This document shows positions 1-9,130 of a stretch of DNA of 64,000 bases, one piece after another. Under the pieces are notes generated by a model that was given only the letters and a program-made list of their open reading frames with translations, was not told the origin of the DNA and ran no database searches. Made by a program: the position numbers and the translations under genes. Origin of the DNA: Streptomyces tuirus (GTDB taxonomy: Bacteria; Actinomycetota; Actinomycetes; Streptomycetales; Streptomycetaceae); NCBI RefSeq assembly GCF_014701095.1, contig NZ_AP023439.1, positions 4,824,001-4,888,000 of the forward strand, written 5' to 3'. How positions within the stretch are numbered: position 1 is the first letter of the stretch; every line of letters starts with the position of its first letter.

Positions 1-2
1 GG

Positions 3-1598
3 GACGAGGTGGGAGAAGTCGCCGGGAAGATCACTCGGGACCTTGCCGCGCGGGAGCTGAGCACCGGGGATACCGGGACGCCCACCGAGGAGACTCAGGC
101 TCTGGCCCTCCTGCAGCTGACCCGGGACATCGACCCCGCGAGCGGTTGGTTCAAGGGAAACACCAAGTTTCCGCCGTCGATGGTGATCGAGTTCCTGCTG
201 CGTCACCACGCGCGGGCCGGCTCCGTGGCGGCGCTGGAGATGGCGGAAGGGCTGTGCGGTGCGATGGCCCGGTCGAGCCTGTACGACCAGGTGGGAGGCG
301 GGTTCCACCGGTACGTGCTCACGCCGAGTACAGGTGGGCCTTTGGTGCCGCACTTCGAGAAGATGCTGTACGACAACGCCCTGCTGTGCCGGGTCTACGC
401 CCACCTCTGGCGCTCCACGGGCTCGGAGCTCGCGCGCCGGGTCGCCCTGGAGACCGCCGACTTCATGGTGCGCGAACTGCGCACCAACGAGGGCGGGTTC
501 GCCTCCGCGCTGGACGCCGACAGCGACGACGGGACGGGCAGGCACGTCGAGGGCGCGTACTACGTGTGGACGCCCGCGCAGTTGCGGGAGGTGCTCGGTG
601 ACGAGGACGCCGAGCTCGCGGCCCGGCACTTCGGGGTGACCGAGGAGGGGACCTTCGAGGAGGGCGCGTCCGTTCTCCAACTCCCCGTGCGCGACGGCGT
701 GTCCGACGCGGAGAAGATCGCCTCGATCTCGGAGCGGCTGCTCGCGGCGCGGGCCGGGCGGCCCGCGCCCGGCCGGGACGACAAGGTCGTCGCCGCCTGG
801 AACGGCCTCGCGATCGCCGCGCTCGCCGAGACCGGCGCCTACTTCGACCGGCCCGACCTGGTCGAGGCCGCCGTCGCCGCGGCCGACCTCCTGGTCCGGC
901 TGCATCTGGACGAGCACGCCCGGCTCACCCGCACCAGCAGGGACGGCCACGCCGGCGCCAACGCCGGTGTCCTGGAGGACTACGCGGATGTGGCGGAGGG
1001 CTTCCTCGCGCTCGCGTCCGTCACCGGGGAGGGCGTCTGGCTGGAGTTCGCCGGGTTCCTCCTCGATCAGGTCCTGGTGCGCTTCACCGACCCCGAGTCG
1101 GGTTCGCTGTACGACACCGCGGCCGACGCGGAGCGGCTGATCCGCCGCCCGCAGGACCCGACCGACAACGCGGCCCCGTCAGGCTGGACGGCGGCCGCGA
1201 ACGCCCTGCTGAGCTACGCCGCGCACACCGGCTCCGAGCCTCACCGCACCGCTGCCGAGCGGGCGTTGGGTGTCGTGAAGGCGCTGGGACCGCGGGTGCC
1301 CCGCTTCATCGGCTGGGGGCTGGCCGCGGCCGAGGCTCTGCTGGACGGTCCGCGTGAGGTCGCGGTCGTGGGTCCGGCCCTGGACGACGAGGGCACAAGG
1401 AGCCTGCACCGCACGGCACTTCTGGGCACCGCGCCCGGCGCGGTGGTCGCCGCGGGCGTTCCGGGGAGCGAGGAGTTCCCGCTGCTCGCGGACCGTCCGC
1501 TGGTCGGCGGTGAACCGGCCGCGTACGTCTGCCGTAACTTCACATGCGACGCCCCGACGACCGAGCCTGACCGGCTGCGTACGGTCTTGAGTGGCTGA
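3..1598 (+). CDS. YyaL/SPATA20-like thioredoxin-domain protein (DUF255), C-terminal part
   Basis: The gene enters the window in frame, so the start and the N-terminal thioredoxin-like domain are missing. About 530 residues remain. They match the helical, glycosidase-like part of the YyaL/spermatogenesis-associated protein 20 family: the hallmark HFEKMLYDNALL lies near residue 118, followed by LDADSDDG and YYVW motifs and an alpha/alpha-barrel-like Ala/Leu-rich body. The C-terminus is normal for the family (AYVCRNFTC near the end). The enzymatic role of these proteins is not settled. It ends 116 bases before the glycosyltransferase operon and is probably unrelated to it. Confidence 0.9.
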   Translation, partial: DEVGEVAGKITRDLAARELSTGDTGTPTEETQALALLQLTRDIDPASGWFKGNTKFPPSMVIEFLLRHHARAGSVAALEMAEGLCGAMARSSLYDQVGGGFHRYVLTPSTGGPLVPHFEKMLYDNALLCRVYAHLWRSTGSELARRVALETADFMVRELRTNEGGFASALDADSDDGTGRHVEGAYYVWTPAQLREVLGDEDAELAARHFGVTEEGTFEEGASVLQLPVRDGVSDAEKIASISERLLAARAGRPAPGRDDKVVAAWNGLAIAALAETGAYFDRPDLVEAAVAAADLLVRLHLDEHARLTRTSRDGHAGANAGVLEDYADVAEGFLALASVTGEGVWLEFAGFLLDQVLVRFTDPESGSLYDTAADAERLIRRPQDPTDNAAPSGWTAAANALLSYAAHTGSEPHRTAAERALGVVKALGPRVPRFIGWGLAAAEALLDGPREVAVVGPALDDEGTRSLHRTALLGTAPGAVVAAGVPGSEEFPLLADRPLVGGEPAAYVCRNFTCDAPTTEPDRLRTVLSG

Positions 1599-1714
1599 AG
1601 TCACGTATGAACGGAAACATGGTCTTTATCTGAACAGCCCCCAGGCTTCACAGTTCCCCCCTAATCTCTCCACAGTGACGTGGCGGACGAGGCCGCATCG
1701 GCCCACCGTCGCGC

Positions 1715-3013
1715 ATGGGGGTTCTGGGATCTGGGGGGATCTGCTTGCTGACGTCTGTCTTCATCGCTGCCGTTTCACTTGCGCTGTTCTGGATGGCTGC
1801 GTTCACCCTGTGGTGGCAGATGCACGCCTGGCGTACGCCGGAAGTGCTCGCCTCCACGCGGTTCACCAGTCCGGACGGGGACGAGCACGTCTCCTTCTCG
1901 TTGTTACTGCCCGCGCGGCACGAACAGGCGGTGCTGGACCACACGATCCAGCGGCTGCTGGAGTCGAGCCACACCGACTTCGAGATCGTCGTGATCGTCG
2001 GGCACGATGACCCGGAGACCACCGCGGTGGCCGAGACGGCCGCCGCGCGTGACCCACGGGTCCGGGTCGTCGTCGACACGCACGACAAGAAGAACAAGCC
2101 GAAGGCGATGAACACGGCGCTGCCGTACTGCCGCGGTGACGTCGTCGGGGTCTTCGACGCGGAGGACCAGGTCCACCCCGAGCTCCTCGCCCACGTCGAC
2201 CACGCCTTCCGCACCACCGGCGCGGACGTCGTCCAGGGCGGGGTGCAGCTGATCAACTTCCACTCCAGCTGGTACAGCCTGCGCAACTGCCTGGAGTACT
2301 TCTTCTGGTTCCGCTCGCGGCTCCACCTGCACGCGCAGAAAGGTTTCATTCCGCTTGGCGGCAACACCGTCTTCGTCCGCACGGACGTCCTGCGGGAAGC
2401 CGACGGCTGGGACCCGAACTGCCTCGCCGAGGACTGCGACCTGGGCGTGCGCCTGTCCAGCGTCGGCAAGAAGGTCGTCGTCGCCTACGACTCGGACATG
2501 GTCACCCGCGAGGAGACCCCGGGCTCGCTGATGTCCCTGCTGAAGCAGCGCACCCGCTGGAACCAGGGATTCCTCCAGGTGTACCGGAAGAAGGACTGGA
2601 AGCAACTGCCCACCCTCGGGCAGCGGCTGCTCGCCCGCTACACCTTGATGACGCCGTTCATGCAGGCCTTCACCGGCCTGATCATCCCGCTCAACGTGGC
2701 GATCGCCCTCTTCCTGGACGTGCCCGTCGCCATCGCCTTCATCACCTTCCTGCCGGCCGTCACAGCCTTGGTCACCTTCGTCTTCGAGATCGTCGGACTG
2801 CACGACTTCGGCCGGCAGTACGGGCTGCGCGTCCGCTTCGCGCACTACCTGAAGCTGATCGTGGGCGGCCCCTTCTACCAGGTCCTGCTGGCCGGTGCGG
2901 CCGTGCGGGCCGTGTGGCGTGAGCAGCGCGGCCGCAACGACTGGGAGCTGACGACCCATGTCGGCGCGCACCTCGACGAGACGGCAGTGACCCGAGAGGA
3001 CGTTCCCGCGTGA
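1715..3013 (+). CDS. Processive membrane glycosyltransferase, family 2 (cellulose/hyaluronan synthase type)
   Basis: 432 residues. An N-terminal membrane helix (about 8-30) precedes a GT2 catalytic domain with SFSLLLPARHE at its start, an FDAED metal-binding motif, an AEDCDLG segment and the QRTRW motif typical of processive beta-glycan synthases. Three or four membrane helices follow (about 300-400). It should polymerise a sugar from a nucleotide donor at the inner membrane face; the sugar cannot be read. It is first in a four-gene operon and overlaps the next gene by 4 bases (GTGA). Codon 64 is TTA (1904-1906), so translation probably needs the bldA leucyl-tRNA. ATG 1715 has no clear ribosome site; a TGA at 1676 closes the frame upstream, and TTG 1744 behind GGGGGGAT is an alternative start. 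Confidence 0.88.
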   Translation: MGVLGSGGICLLTSVFIAAVSLALFWMAAFTLWWQMHAWRTPEVLASTRFTSPDGDEHVSFSLLLPARHEQAVLDHTIQRLLESSHTDFEIVVIVGHDDPETTAVAETAAARDPRVRVVVDTHDKKNKPKAMNTALPYCRGDVVGVFDAEDQVHPELLAHVDHAFRTTGADVVQGGVQLINFHSSWYSLRNCLEYFFWFRSRLHLHAQKGFIPLGGNTVFVRTDVLREADGWDPNCLAEDCDLGVRLSSVGKKVVVAYDSDMVTREETPGSLMSLLKQRTRWNQGFLQVYRKKDWKQLPTLGQRLLARYTLMTPFMQAFTGLIIPLNVAIALFLDVPVAIAFITFLPAVTALVTFVFEIVGLHDFGRQYGLRVRFAHYLKLIVGGPFYQVLLAGAAVRAVWREQRGRNDWELTTHVGAHLDETAVTREDVPA

Positions 3014-4659
3014 CCTCCACTCTTCCCGCGGTGACCCCTGCGAAGGTCCCCGCGCAGCGCGGGCCTGCGCCCGGCACCGGTACGCACCGGCGAGTCGAGC
3101 CGCCGAGCCGGCTGCGCTCCTCCCGGCCCGACCTGCTCCTGTGCGGGGTCCTCCTCGCGGCGATCCTCGTCGTGCAGGGCTGGAACATCGCCGACTACCC
3201 GGCCCTCAGCGACGACGAGGGCACCTATCTCGCCCAGGCCTGGTCGGTCCAGCAGGGCAACGGCCTCGCCCACTACACCTACTGGTACGACCATCCGCCG
3301 CTCGGCTGGATCCAGATCGCCGTGCTGACCTGGATCCCCGCGCTGATCAGCCCCGAGTCGATGACGGTGGGCACCATGCGCGCCGCGATGCTCGTGATCA
3401 GCGGCATCAGCGCGGTCCTGGTGTTCGTGCTGGGCCGGCGCCTCGCGCTGCCCCGCTGGGCCGCCGCGCTCGGCATGGTGTTCTTCGGGCTGTCGCCGCT
3501 GTCGATCGTGCTCCAGCGGGAGATCTTCCTCGACAACCTCGCGGTGATGTGGACGCTGCTGGCCTTCACGCTGGCCGCCTCCCCGAGCCGTCACCTGTGG
3601 CACCACTTCGGGGCGGGCATCGCCGCCGCCACGGCCGTGCTGACCAAGGAGACGATGCTCGTCGTCCTGCCCGCCCTGTTCCTCACCATGTGGCGCCACA
3701 GCCACCGGGACACCCGCAAGTTCGCCCTCACCGGAGCCGTTACGGCCTGTGCCCTGATCGGCTTCTCGTATCCGCTGTTCGCGCTGCTCAAGGGCGAGTT
3801 GATGCCGGGCGCCGGGCACGTGTCCCTCTGGGACGGCGTCAAGTACCAGATGACCAGACCCGGTTCGGGCTTCATCCTCGACCAGGGCTCCGGCTCCTGG
3901 GGCGTGCTCCAGTCGTGGCTGTACTACGACCGGATCCTGCCCCTCGGCGGTCTCGCGGGCGCCCTGCTGCTGCTCGTCACCTGGCGCTGGTCGGTCACCG
4001 CCCGAGCCCTGGCCGGACCCGCCCTGGCCGTGGCGATCTTCGCCGCGCTGGCCCTGCGCCCGAACGGCTACCTGCCCGCGATGTACGTCATCCAGGCGCT
4101 GCCGTTCCTCGCGCTGGTCCTCGCCGGGGGCACCGCCTCGGTCGCCCACGCGGTGCTGAGCCGCTGGCGCTCCGAGGCGGAGAAACGGTACGTCAGCGTG
4201 GGCCGGTACACGCTCGCCACCGTCCTGGCCCTGGCCGCCGGCGCCTACGTCGTCCCGCACTGGTACGACGGTGCCCGCACGGCCGTCACCACCGACGCCA
4301 ACGCTCCGTACAAGGCCGCGTCCAAGTGGCTGGCCACCGAGGTCGAGGACCCGGAGCGCACCCGGGTGCTGGTCGACGACGCGCTCTGGCTGGACCTGGT
4401 GCACCAGGGCTACCGGCCCGGCCTCGGCGTCATCTGGTTCTACAAGGCCGACCTCGACCCGGCCGTGACGAAGACGATGCCGCGCGGCTGGAAGGACCTC
4501 GACTACGTCGTCGCCTCGCCGACCGTGCGGCGGGACGCGGCCGACCTGCCCAACGTCAAGGCCGCCATGGAGCACTCGGACCCGGTCGCCACCTTCGGCA
4601 CCGGCGAGGACCGCATCGAGATCCGCCAGATCAAGACGCCCGCCGGAGGCACGCGATGA
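3010..4659 (+). CDS. GT39-type (dolichyl-phosphate-mannose/ArnT-like) membrane glycosyltransferase
   Basis: 549 residues. After a basic, proline-rich cytosolic tail the protein has about ten membrane helices. The first outer loop carries LSDDEGTYLAQAW, the acidic DDE/DE motif of GT39/ArnT/PMT enzymes, and the YDHPPLGW segment is also typical. Such enzymes transfer a sugar from a polyprenyl-phosphate carrier to a protein, lipid or glycan outside the membrane. The polyprenyl-phosphate sugar could be made by the GT2-GtrA protein encoded next. The GTG start overlaps the preceding stop by 4 bases and the stop overlaps the next ATG, so translation is coupled. Family is clear; the acceptor is unknown. 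Confidence 0.85.
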   Translation: MTSTLPAVTPAKVPAQRGPAPGTGTHRRVEPPSRLRSSRPDLLLCGVLLAAILVVQGWNIADYPALSDDEGTYLAQAWSVQQGNGLAHYTYWYDHPPLGWIQIAVLTWIPALISPESMTVGTMRAAMLVISGISAVLVFVLGRRLALPRWAAALGMVFFGLSPLSIVLQREIFLDNLAVMWTLLAFTLAASPSRHLWHHFGAGIAAATAVLTKETMLVVLPALFLTMWRHSHRDTRKFALTGAVTACALIGFSYPLFALLKGELMPGAGHVSLWDGVKYQMTRPGSGFILDQGSGSWGVLQSWLYYDRILPLGGLAGALLLLVTWRWSVTARALAGPALAVAIFAALALRPNGYLPAMYVIQALPFLALVLAGGTASVAHAVLSRWRSEAEKRYVSVGRYTLATVLALAAGAYVVPHWYDGARTAVTTDANAPYKAASKWLATEVEDPERTRVLVDDALWLDLVHQGYRPGLGVIWFYKADLDPAVTKTMPRGWKDLDYVVASPTVRRDAADLPNVKAAMEHSDPVATFGTGEDRIEIRQIKTPAGGTR

Positions 4660-5855
4660 GCCAGGAGTACACCGTCCCCGGCGAGGTCGTCGAGACCGGG
4701 ACAACCGAAGTCCCCGAGCCGGGCGCGGTCACCATCGTCGTACCGACGTTCAACGAGTCGGCGAACGTCCGGCAGCTGCTGCGCCAGATCACCGAGGCCG
4801 TCCCGGCGCGGCTGCCGTGCGAGGTCCTCTTCGTGGACGACTCCACGGACGACACGCCCGAGGTCATCGAGAAGGCCGCCCGGGACTGCCCGTTCCCGGT
4901 GACCGTGCTGCACCGGGAGGAGCCGGTGGGCGGGCTCGGCGGCGCGGTCGTCGAGGGGCTGAAGGCCGCCACGTCCGACTGGATCGTCGTCATGGACGGC
5001 GACTGCCAGCACCCGCCGTCCCTGGTGCCCGACCTGGTCGCCACCGGTGAGCGGGCGAACGCCGGGCTGGTCGTCGCCTCCCGGTACATCAAGGGCGGCA
5101 GCCGGGCCGGACTCGCGGGCAGCTACCGCGTGTTCGTCTCGCGCGGGGCGACCTGGCTGACCAAGGCGCTGTTCCCGCGCCGGCTGCACGGCATCAGCGA
5201 CCCGATGAGCGGCTTCTTCGCGATCCGCCGCAGCGCGGTCACCGCGGAGGTCCTCCAGCCGCTCGGCTACAAGATCCTCCTCGAGCTCGCCGTCCGCAGC
5301 CGCCCGCGCCGGGTCACCGAGGTGCCGTTCGTCTTCCAGGACCGGTTCGCCGGGGAGTCCAAGTCGACCGCGCAGGAGGGCTTCCGCTTCCTGCGCCATC
5401 TGGCCGGGCTGCGCACCGCCTCCCCGGTCGCGCGCATGGTCGGGTTCGGCCTGATCGGGCTGACCGGCTTCCTGCCGAACCTGGTCGGCCTGTGGGCACT
5501 GACCGCCGCCGGCATGCACTACGTACCGGCGGAGATCCTCGCCAACCAACTCGGCGTCGCCTGGAACTTCCTGCTCATCGAGCACCTGCTGTTCCGTGAG
5601 CGGCGCCGGCACCGGCGCTGGTGGGACCGCGCCGGGCGGTTCGCGCTGCTGGCCAACGCCGATCTGGTGCTGCGCATCCCGCTGATCGCCGTGTTCGTCC
5701 ACCAGTTCCACCTGGGCGTGCTGTCGGCCACCGCGCTCGCGCTGGTGACGACGTTCGTCCTGCGCTTCGCCGGGACCGAAGCGCTGGTCTACCTGCCGCG
5801 CCGGAGCCGGGAGAAGCCCGCGCGCGACGGCCGTACAGCAAGGAGAGCCGTGTGA
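4656..5855 (+). CDS. Polyprenyl-phosphate glycosyltransferase (GT2) fused to GtrA membrane domain
   Basis: 399 residues. Residues 20-250 form a dolichyl-phosphate-mannose-synthase-like GT2 domain (VTIVVPTFNES; FVDDSTDDT; VVMDGDCQHPP; DPMSGFFAIRR). Residues 265-385 form a GtrA-like domain with four helices (GFGLIGLTGFLPN, NQLGVAWNFLLIEHLLF). The catalytic part should load a sugar onto polyprenyl phosphate and the GtrA part may help move it across the membrane, giving a donor for the GT39 enzyme encoded just before. ATG overlaps the preceding stop (ATGA); its own stop overlaps the GTG of the oxidase gene. Confidence 0.88.
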   Translation: MSQEYTVPGEVVETGTTEVPEPGAVTIVVPTFNESANVRQLLRQITEAVPARLPCEVLFVDDSTDDTPEVIEKAARDCPFPVTVLHREEPVGGLGGAVVEGLKAATSDWIVVMDGDCQHPPSLVPDLVATGERANAGLVVASRYIKGGSRAGLAGSYRVFVSRGATWLTKALFPRRLHGISDPMSGFFAIRRSAVTAEVLQPLGYKILLELAVRSRPRRVTEVPFVFQDRFAGESKSTAQEGFRFLRHLAGLRTASPVARMVGFGLIGLTGFLPNLVGLWALTAAGMHYVPAEILANQLGVAWNFLLIEHLLFRERRRHRRWWDRAGRFALLANADLVLRIPLIAVFVHQFHLGVLSATALALVTTFVLRFAGTEALVYLPRRSREKPARDGRTARRAV

Positions 5856-8254
5856 AACCTCGTCGCAGAACGACCGCACTCCTGTCCGTGGCAGCCCTCA
5901 CCTCGGGGCTGCTCCTGACCGCACCGCAGCCCGCCTCCGCCGCCAACCTCATCAAGAACCCCGGCTTCGAGACTGCCGGCGCCGACGACATGCCCCACTG
6001 CTGGGAGAAGTCCGGCTGGGGCGACAACGACTTCACCTTCACCACCACGGCCGACGCGCACACCGGCTCCAAGGCGATGAAGGTCGAGCTCACCCGCCGC
6101 GTCGACGGCGACCGCAAGGCGCTGATCACCGAGTCCGCCGCCTGCGCGCCGGTGGTGACGCCGGGCAAACAGTACGACCTCGGCCTCTGGTACAAGACGA
6201 CGACCCCGGACGCGGCGATCACCCTGTTCCGGCACGACGCGACGGCCGGCTGGCAGTACTGGACCGACCTCAAGACGCTGGACCTGGCCGGGAACTGGAC
6301 CGAGGCCACCGTCCGCACGCCCGAGGTCCCGGCCGGCACCGACCGCATCTCCTGGGGCGTCTCCGTCTACGGCACGGGCTCCGCCACCACCGACGACTAC
6401 ACCATGGACCAGGTCCCCGACCCGGTCCTGCCGCCCGCGTGCACCGGCACCGCCGAGCAGTGCGCCAACGGCAAGTGGGACGTGCTCCCCACGCAGAACC
6501 CGGTCCGCTCCATGCACTCGGTCGTCCTGCCGGGCGGCAAGGTGCTGCTGATCGCGGGCTCCGGCAACGACGAGTCGATGTTCGAGGCCGGCACCTTCAC
6601 CTCGGCGGTCTACGACCCGGCGAACGGCTCCTACAAGATCATCCCCACGCCGAAGGACATGTTCTGCGCCGGGCATGTGCAGCTCCAGGACGGGCGCGTG
6701 CTCGTGATGAGCGGCAACAAGGCGTATCCGGTGCCCGGCGGGCACGGTTACGAGGGCTTCAAGGACTCGTACGTCTTCGACCCGGAGACCGAGACCTACT
6801 CCAAGACCAACGACATGAACGACGGCCACTGGTACCCGTCGGCGACGATCCTCGGCAACGGTGACGTCATCTCCTTCGGCGGGCTGCGCGAGGACTCCAC
6901 CGGCTCGGTCACCGCCGAGCTGTTCTCGGAGGCCGAGCAGCAGTGGCAGCCGCTGTGGAAGGTCAACCAGACCTGGTCGTACTGGGGCCTGTACCCGTCG
7001 ATGATCCTGATGCAGGACGGCCGCCTCTTCTACTCGGGCAGCCATGTCTTCGGCAACAACATCCCGGGCACGGGATCGGCGATCTACGACTACGACGCCA
7101 ACACCACCACCCAGGTGCCGGGCCTGCGCAACAAGGACGAGCGCGATCAGTCGGCGAGCGTGCTGCTGCCCCCGGCGCAGGACCAGAAGGTCCTCACCCT
7201 CGGCGGCGGCAACATCGACTCCAACCCGGAGGCGAACCGCCTGACCGACATCATCGACCTCAAGCAGCCGAACCCGTCGTACGTCGCCGGCCCGCCGATC
7301 CCGCAGGGCACGGTCGATCTCGGCAACGGGCCCGTCCCGCAGACCGGGAACCAGGGCAAGATGTACGTCTCCGCCGTGCTGATGCCCGACGGCAAGGTGC
7401 TGGAGACGGGCGGCGCGCTGCACAACCGCGCCGACCCGGTCTACGAGACGTCGATCTTCGACCCCGCGTCGGAGACCTTCGACCCGGTCGCCGTCGACCC
7501 CGAGGCGCGCGGCTACCACTCCTCGGCGTTCCTGCTCCCCGACGGCCGGGTGATGACGACCGGCGACAACCCGGGCAACGGCACCTGGAACCACGACGTG
7601 TCGGTCTACAGCCCCCCGTACCTCTTCAAGGGCCCCCGCCCGCAGATCACCTCGGTCATCGACACCGAGTGGAACTACGGCGACACCCAGCGGATCACCG
7701 TCGACCGGCCCATTGCCAAGGCCGAATTGATCCGCCCCGCCGCCGTCACGCACTCCTCGGACCCGAACCAGCGGTTCGTGGACCTGCCGCTGTCGGTCGA
7801 CGGAAACAATGTCGACCTGAACGTCACGAGCAACCCCAATCTGGCCCCGCCCGGCTGGTACATGCTCTTCGCGGTCGACGCGAACGGCGTGCCCTCGGTG
7901 GCGAAGTGGGTGCACCTCCAGGGCCCGCAGGCGCTCAAGGCGACGGACGCCTCGGCGCATGTCCATGACTTCGCGGACGCGCCCGAGGGCAAGGTCGCGG
8001 GGCCCGGCAAGAAGCGGACGTCGCAGAAGGTCAGCCCGACGATCTCCGGCTGCGACCGCCACTACGGTTCGATCAACGTCTGCGTGCCGACGGACTTCCC
8101 GGCGGAGGTGAAGAAGACGACGGCCGCACGCTGTGAGTGGCTCAAGGCCAACGACTACGGCCGCCTGAAGATCAACGGCAAGGACGACCCACTGCGCCTG
8201 GACAGAAACAGGGACGGACTCGCCTGCGGCAAGGGAGACGTGGCAAGACGCTAG
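5852..8254 (+). CDS. Secreted galactose-oxidase/GlxA-like copper radical oxidase with CBM-like and Excalibur domains
   Basis: 800 residues. A basic N-terminus and hydrophobic stretch ending ASA-A (about residue 31) form a signal peptide. Residues 32-190 look like a jelly-roll carbohydrate-binding module (begins NLIKNPGFE). A Kelch-type propeller and DUF1929 C-domain follow, then a short Excalibur calcium-binding module (DRNRDGLAC). The galactose-oxidase cofactor residues are all present: Cys272 in DMFCAG and Tyr328 in GHWYPSA (thioether pair), Tyr555-His556 in GYHSSAF, His634 in VTHSSDPNQR. It should oxidise a primary alcohol of a glycan to an aldehyde with release of H2O2. GTG start, preceded by AAGGAG, overlaps the GT stop, so it is tied to the glycan made by the three enzymes upstream, as glxA is tied to cslA in Streptomyces. 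Confidence 0.92.
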   Translation: MKPRRRTTALLSVAALTSGLLLTAPQPASAANLIKNPGFETAGADDMPHCWEKSGWGDNDFTFTTTADAHTGSKAMKVELTRRVDGDRKALITESAACAPVVTPGKQYDLGLWYKTTTPDAAITLFRHDATAGWQYWTDLKTLDLAGNWTEATVRTPEVPAGTDRISWGVSVYGTGSATTDDYTMDQVPDPVLPPACTGTAEQCANGKWDVLPTQNPVRSMHSVVLPGGKVLLIAGSGNDESMFEAGTFTSAVYDPANGSYKIIPTPKDMFCAGHVQLQDGRVLVMSGNKAYPVPGGHGYEGFKDSYVFDPETETYSKTNDMNDGHWYPSATILGNGDVISFGGLREDSTGSVTAELFSEAEQQWQPLWKVNQTWSYWGLYPSMILMQDGRLFYSGSHVFGNNIPGTGSAIYDYDANTTTQVPGLRNKDERDQSASVLLPPAQDQKVLTLGGGNIDSNPEANRLTDIIDLKQPNPSYVAGPPIPQGTVDLGNGPVPQTGNQGKMYVSAVLMPDGKVLETGGALHNRADPVYETSIFDPASETFDPVAVDPEARGYHSSAFLLPDGRVMTTGDNPGNGTWNHDVSVYSPPYLFKGPRPQITSVIDTEWNYGDTQRITVDRPIAKAELIRPAAVTHSSDPNQRFVDLPLSVDGNNVDLNVTSNPNLAPPGWYMLFAVDANGVPSVAKWVHLQGPQALKATDASAHVHDFADAPEGKVAGPGKKRTSQKVSPTISGCDRHYGSINVCVPTDFPAEVKKTTAARCEWLKANDYGRLKINGKDDPLRLDRNRDGLACGKGDVARR

Positions 8255-8288
8255 AAACGCCCTTCAGGGGCACGCCCTCAAGGGGCGC

Positions 8289-8329
8289 GGGGAACTGCGC
8301 GACCAGCCACAACGGCCGCGCGGTTCCCC
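8289..8329. terminator. Inverted repeat between convergent genes
   Basis: Arms GGGGAACTGCGCG (8289-8301) and CGCGCGGTTCCCC (8317-8329) pair over 13 bases with one G-U type mismatch and a 15-base loop. It lies between the stops of the oxidase gene and the convergent Mut7-C gene, so it can end transcription from both sides. From general knowledge this wording (GCGGGGAACTGCGCGA) recurs between genes across Streptomyces chromosomes. Confidence 0.7.
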
Positions 8330-8353
8330 ACGACGCTCAACCCTCAACGGCGC

Positions 8354-9097
8354 TCAATTCTCAACCGCGCTCCTCGTGAAAGCGACCGCCTGCTCCACGA
8401 TCGCCTCCAGCTGCTCATGATGCGCCCCCCGCCAGTACGCCCGCCCACACGCCGAGCACTGCGCGAACACGTCGTACGTCGCATGCGTCCCGTGCTTCAG
8501 CTGATCGGCGACCTCGTCCTTCGTCGCCTCGCGCAGCACCCCGTTGCAGGCCGTGCACCGCGACCACGGCAGCAACTCGGGCCGGAACCGCTCCAGCACG
8601 TCACGCAGCTGCTCCTCGGGCCGCGTGCTGTACACGAACGCCCCCGCCCACAGCTCCCGGCGCCGCAGCAGCCCCCGGTCGCGGCTCAGCATCACCCGCT
8701 GCTCGGCAGCAGAACGCGCCGCGAGGGCCGGATCGCCGATGTCGGTCGACTCGTACGCCGTGTCCACGCCGAGCAGGCGCAGCCGGCGCGCCAGCGTGCC
8801 GAGGTGGACGTCGAGGAGGAAGCGCAGGGGAGCGCCCGGGACCTGCTGGGGGCGCGCGACGGTCCGTACGGTCACCGACTCACCGGCCACCGGGACGTGC
8901 GCGAAGGGCACCTCGCGGCCGTCCACGAGCAGCGCGCCGACCTCGGTCAGCGGCACGCCCAGCGACTCGATGACGTGGCCGAGGCTGGAGACGCCGTCGG
9001 TGGCGGCCCGCACGGTGCCCGTGCCCTCCGCTCGGGCCCGGGGCACGAAGACATGCAGCTCGGGGGCGAACTCGACCTGGATCTCGGGACCGTTCAC
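8354..9097 (-). CDS. Mut7-C RNase-domain protein with N-terminal ubiquitin-like (MoaD/ThiS) domain
   Basis: 247 residues. Residues 1-80 resemble a ThiS/MoaD-like beta-grasp fold. Residues 90-235 are a Mut7-C domain: RFLLDVHLGTLARRLRLLG with an early PIN-like Asp, a central LSRDRGLLRR, and a zinc-ribbon pair CTAC...CSAC. The family is predicted to be a PIN-fold ribonuclease; a target RNA is not known. It starts with GTG and stands alone on the minus strand, 33 bases downstream of the TetR gene end, so it may be cotranscribed with it. Confidence 0.85.
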   Translation of the reverse strand: MNGPEIQVEFAPELHVFVPRARAEGTGTVRAATDGVSSLGHVIESLGVPLTEVGALLVDGREVPFAHVPVAGESVTVRTVARPQQVPGAPLRFLLDVHLGTLARRLRLLGVDTAYESTDIGDPALAARSAAEQRVMLSRDRGLLRRRELWAGAFVYSTRPEEQLRDVLERFRPELLPWSRCTACNGVLREATKDEVADQLKHGTHATYDVFAQCSACGRAYWRGAHHEQLEAIVEQAVAFTRSAVEN

Positions 9098-9130
9098 CCG
9101 GTCAGGATGCCATGGCGCGGGGCGCCTGCC

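Noticed and set aside
2875..4704. 609-residue minus-strand frame over the GT39 gene
   Set aside because: No motif, and the plus strand holds an operon with overlapping stops and starts.
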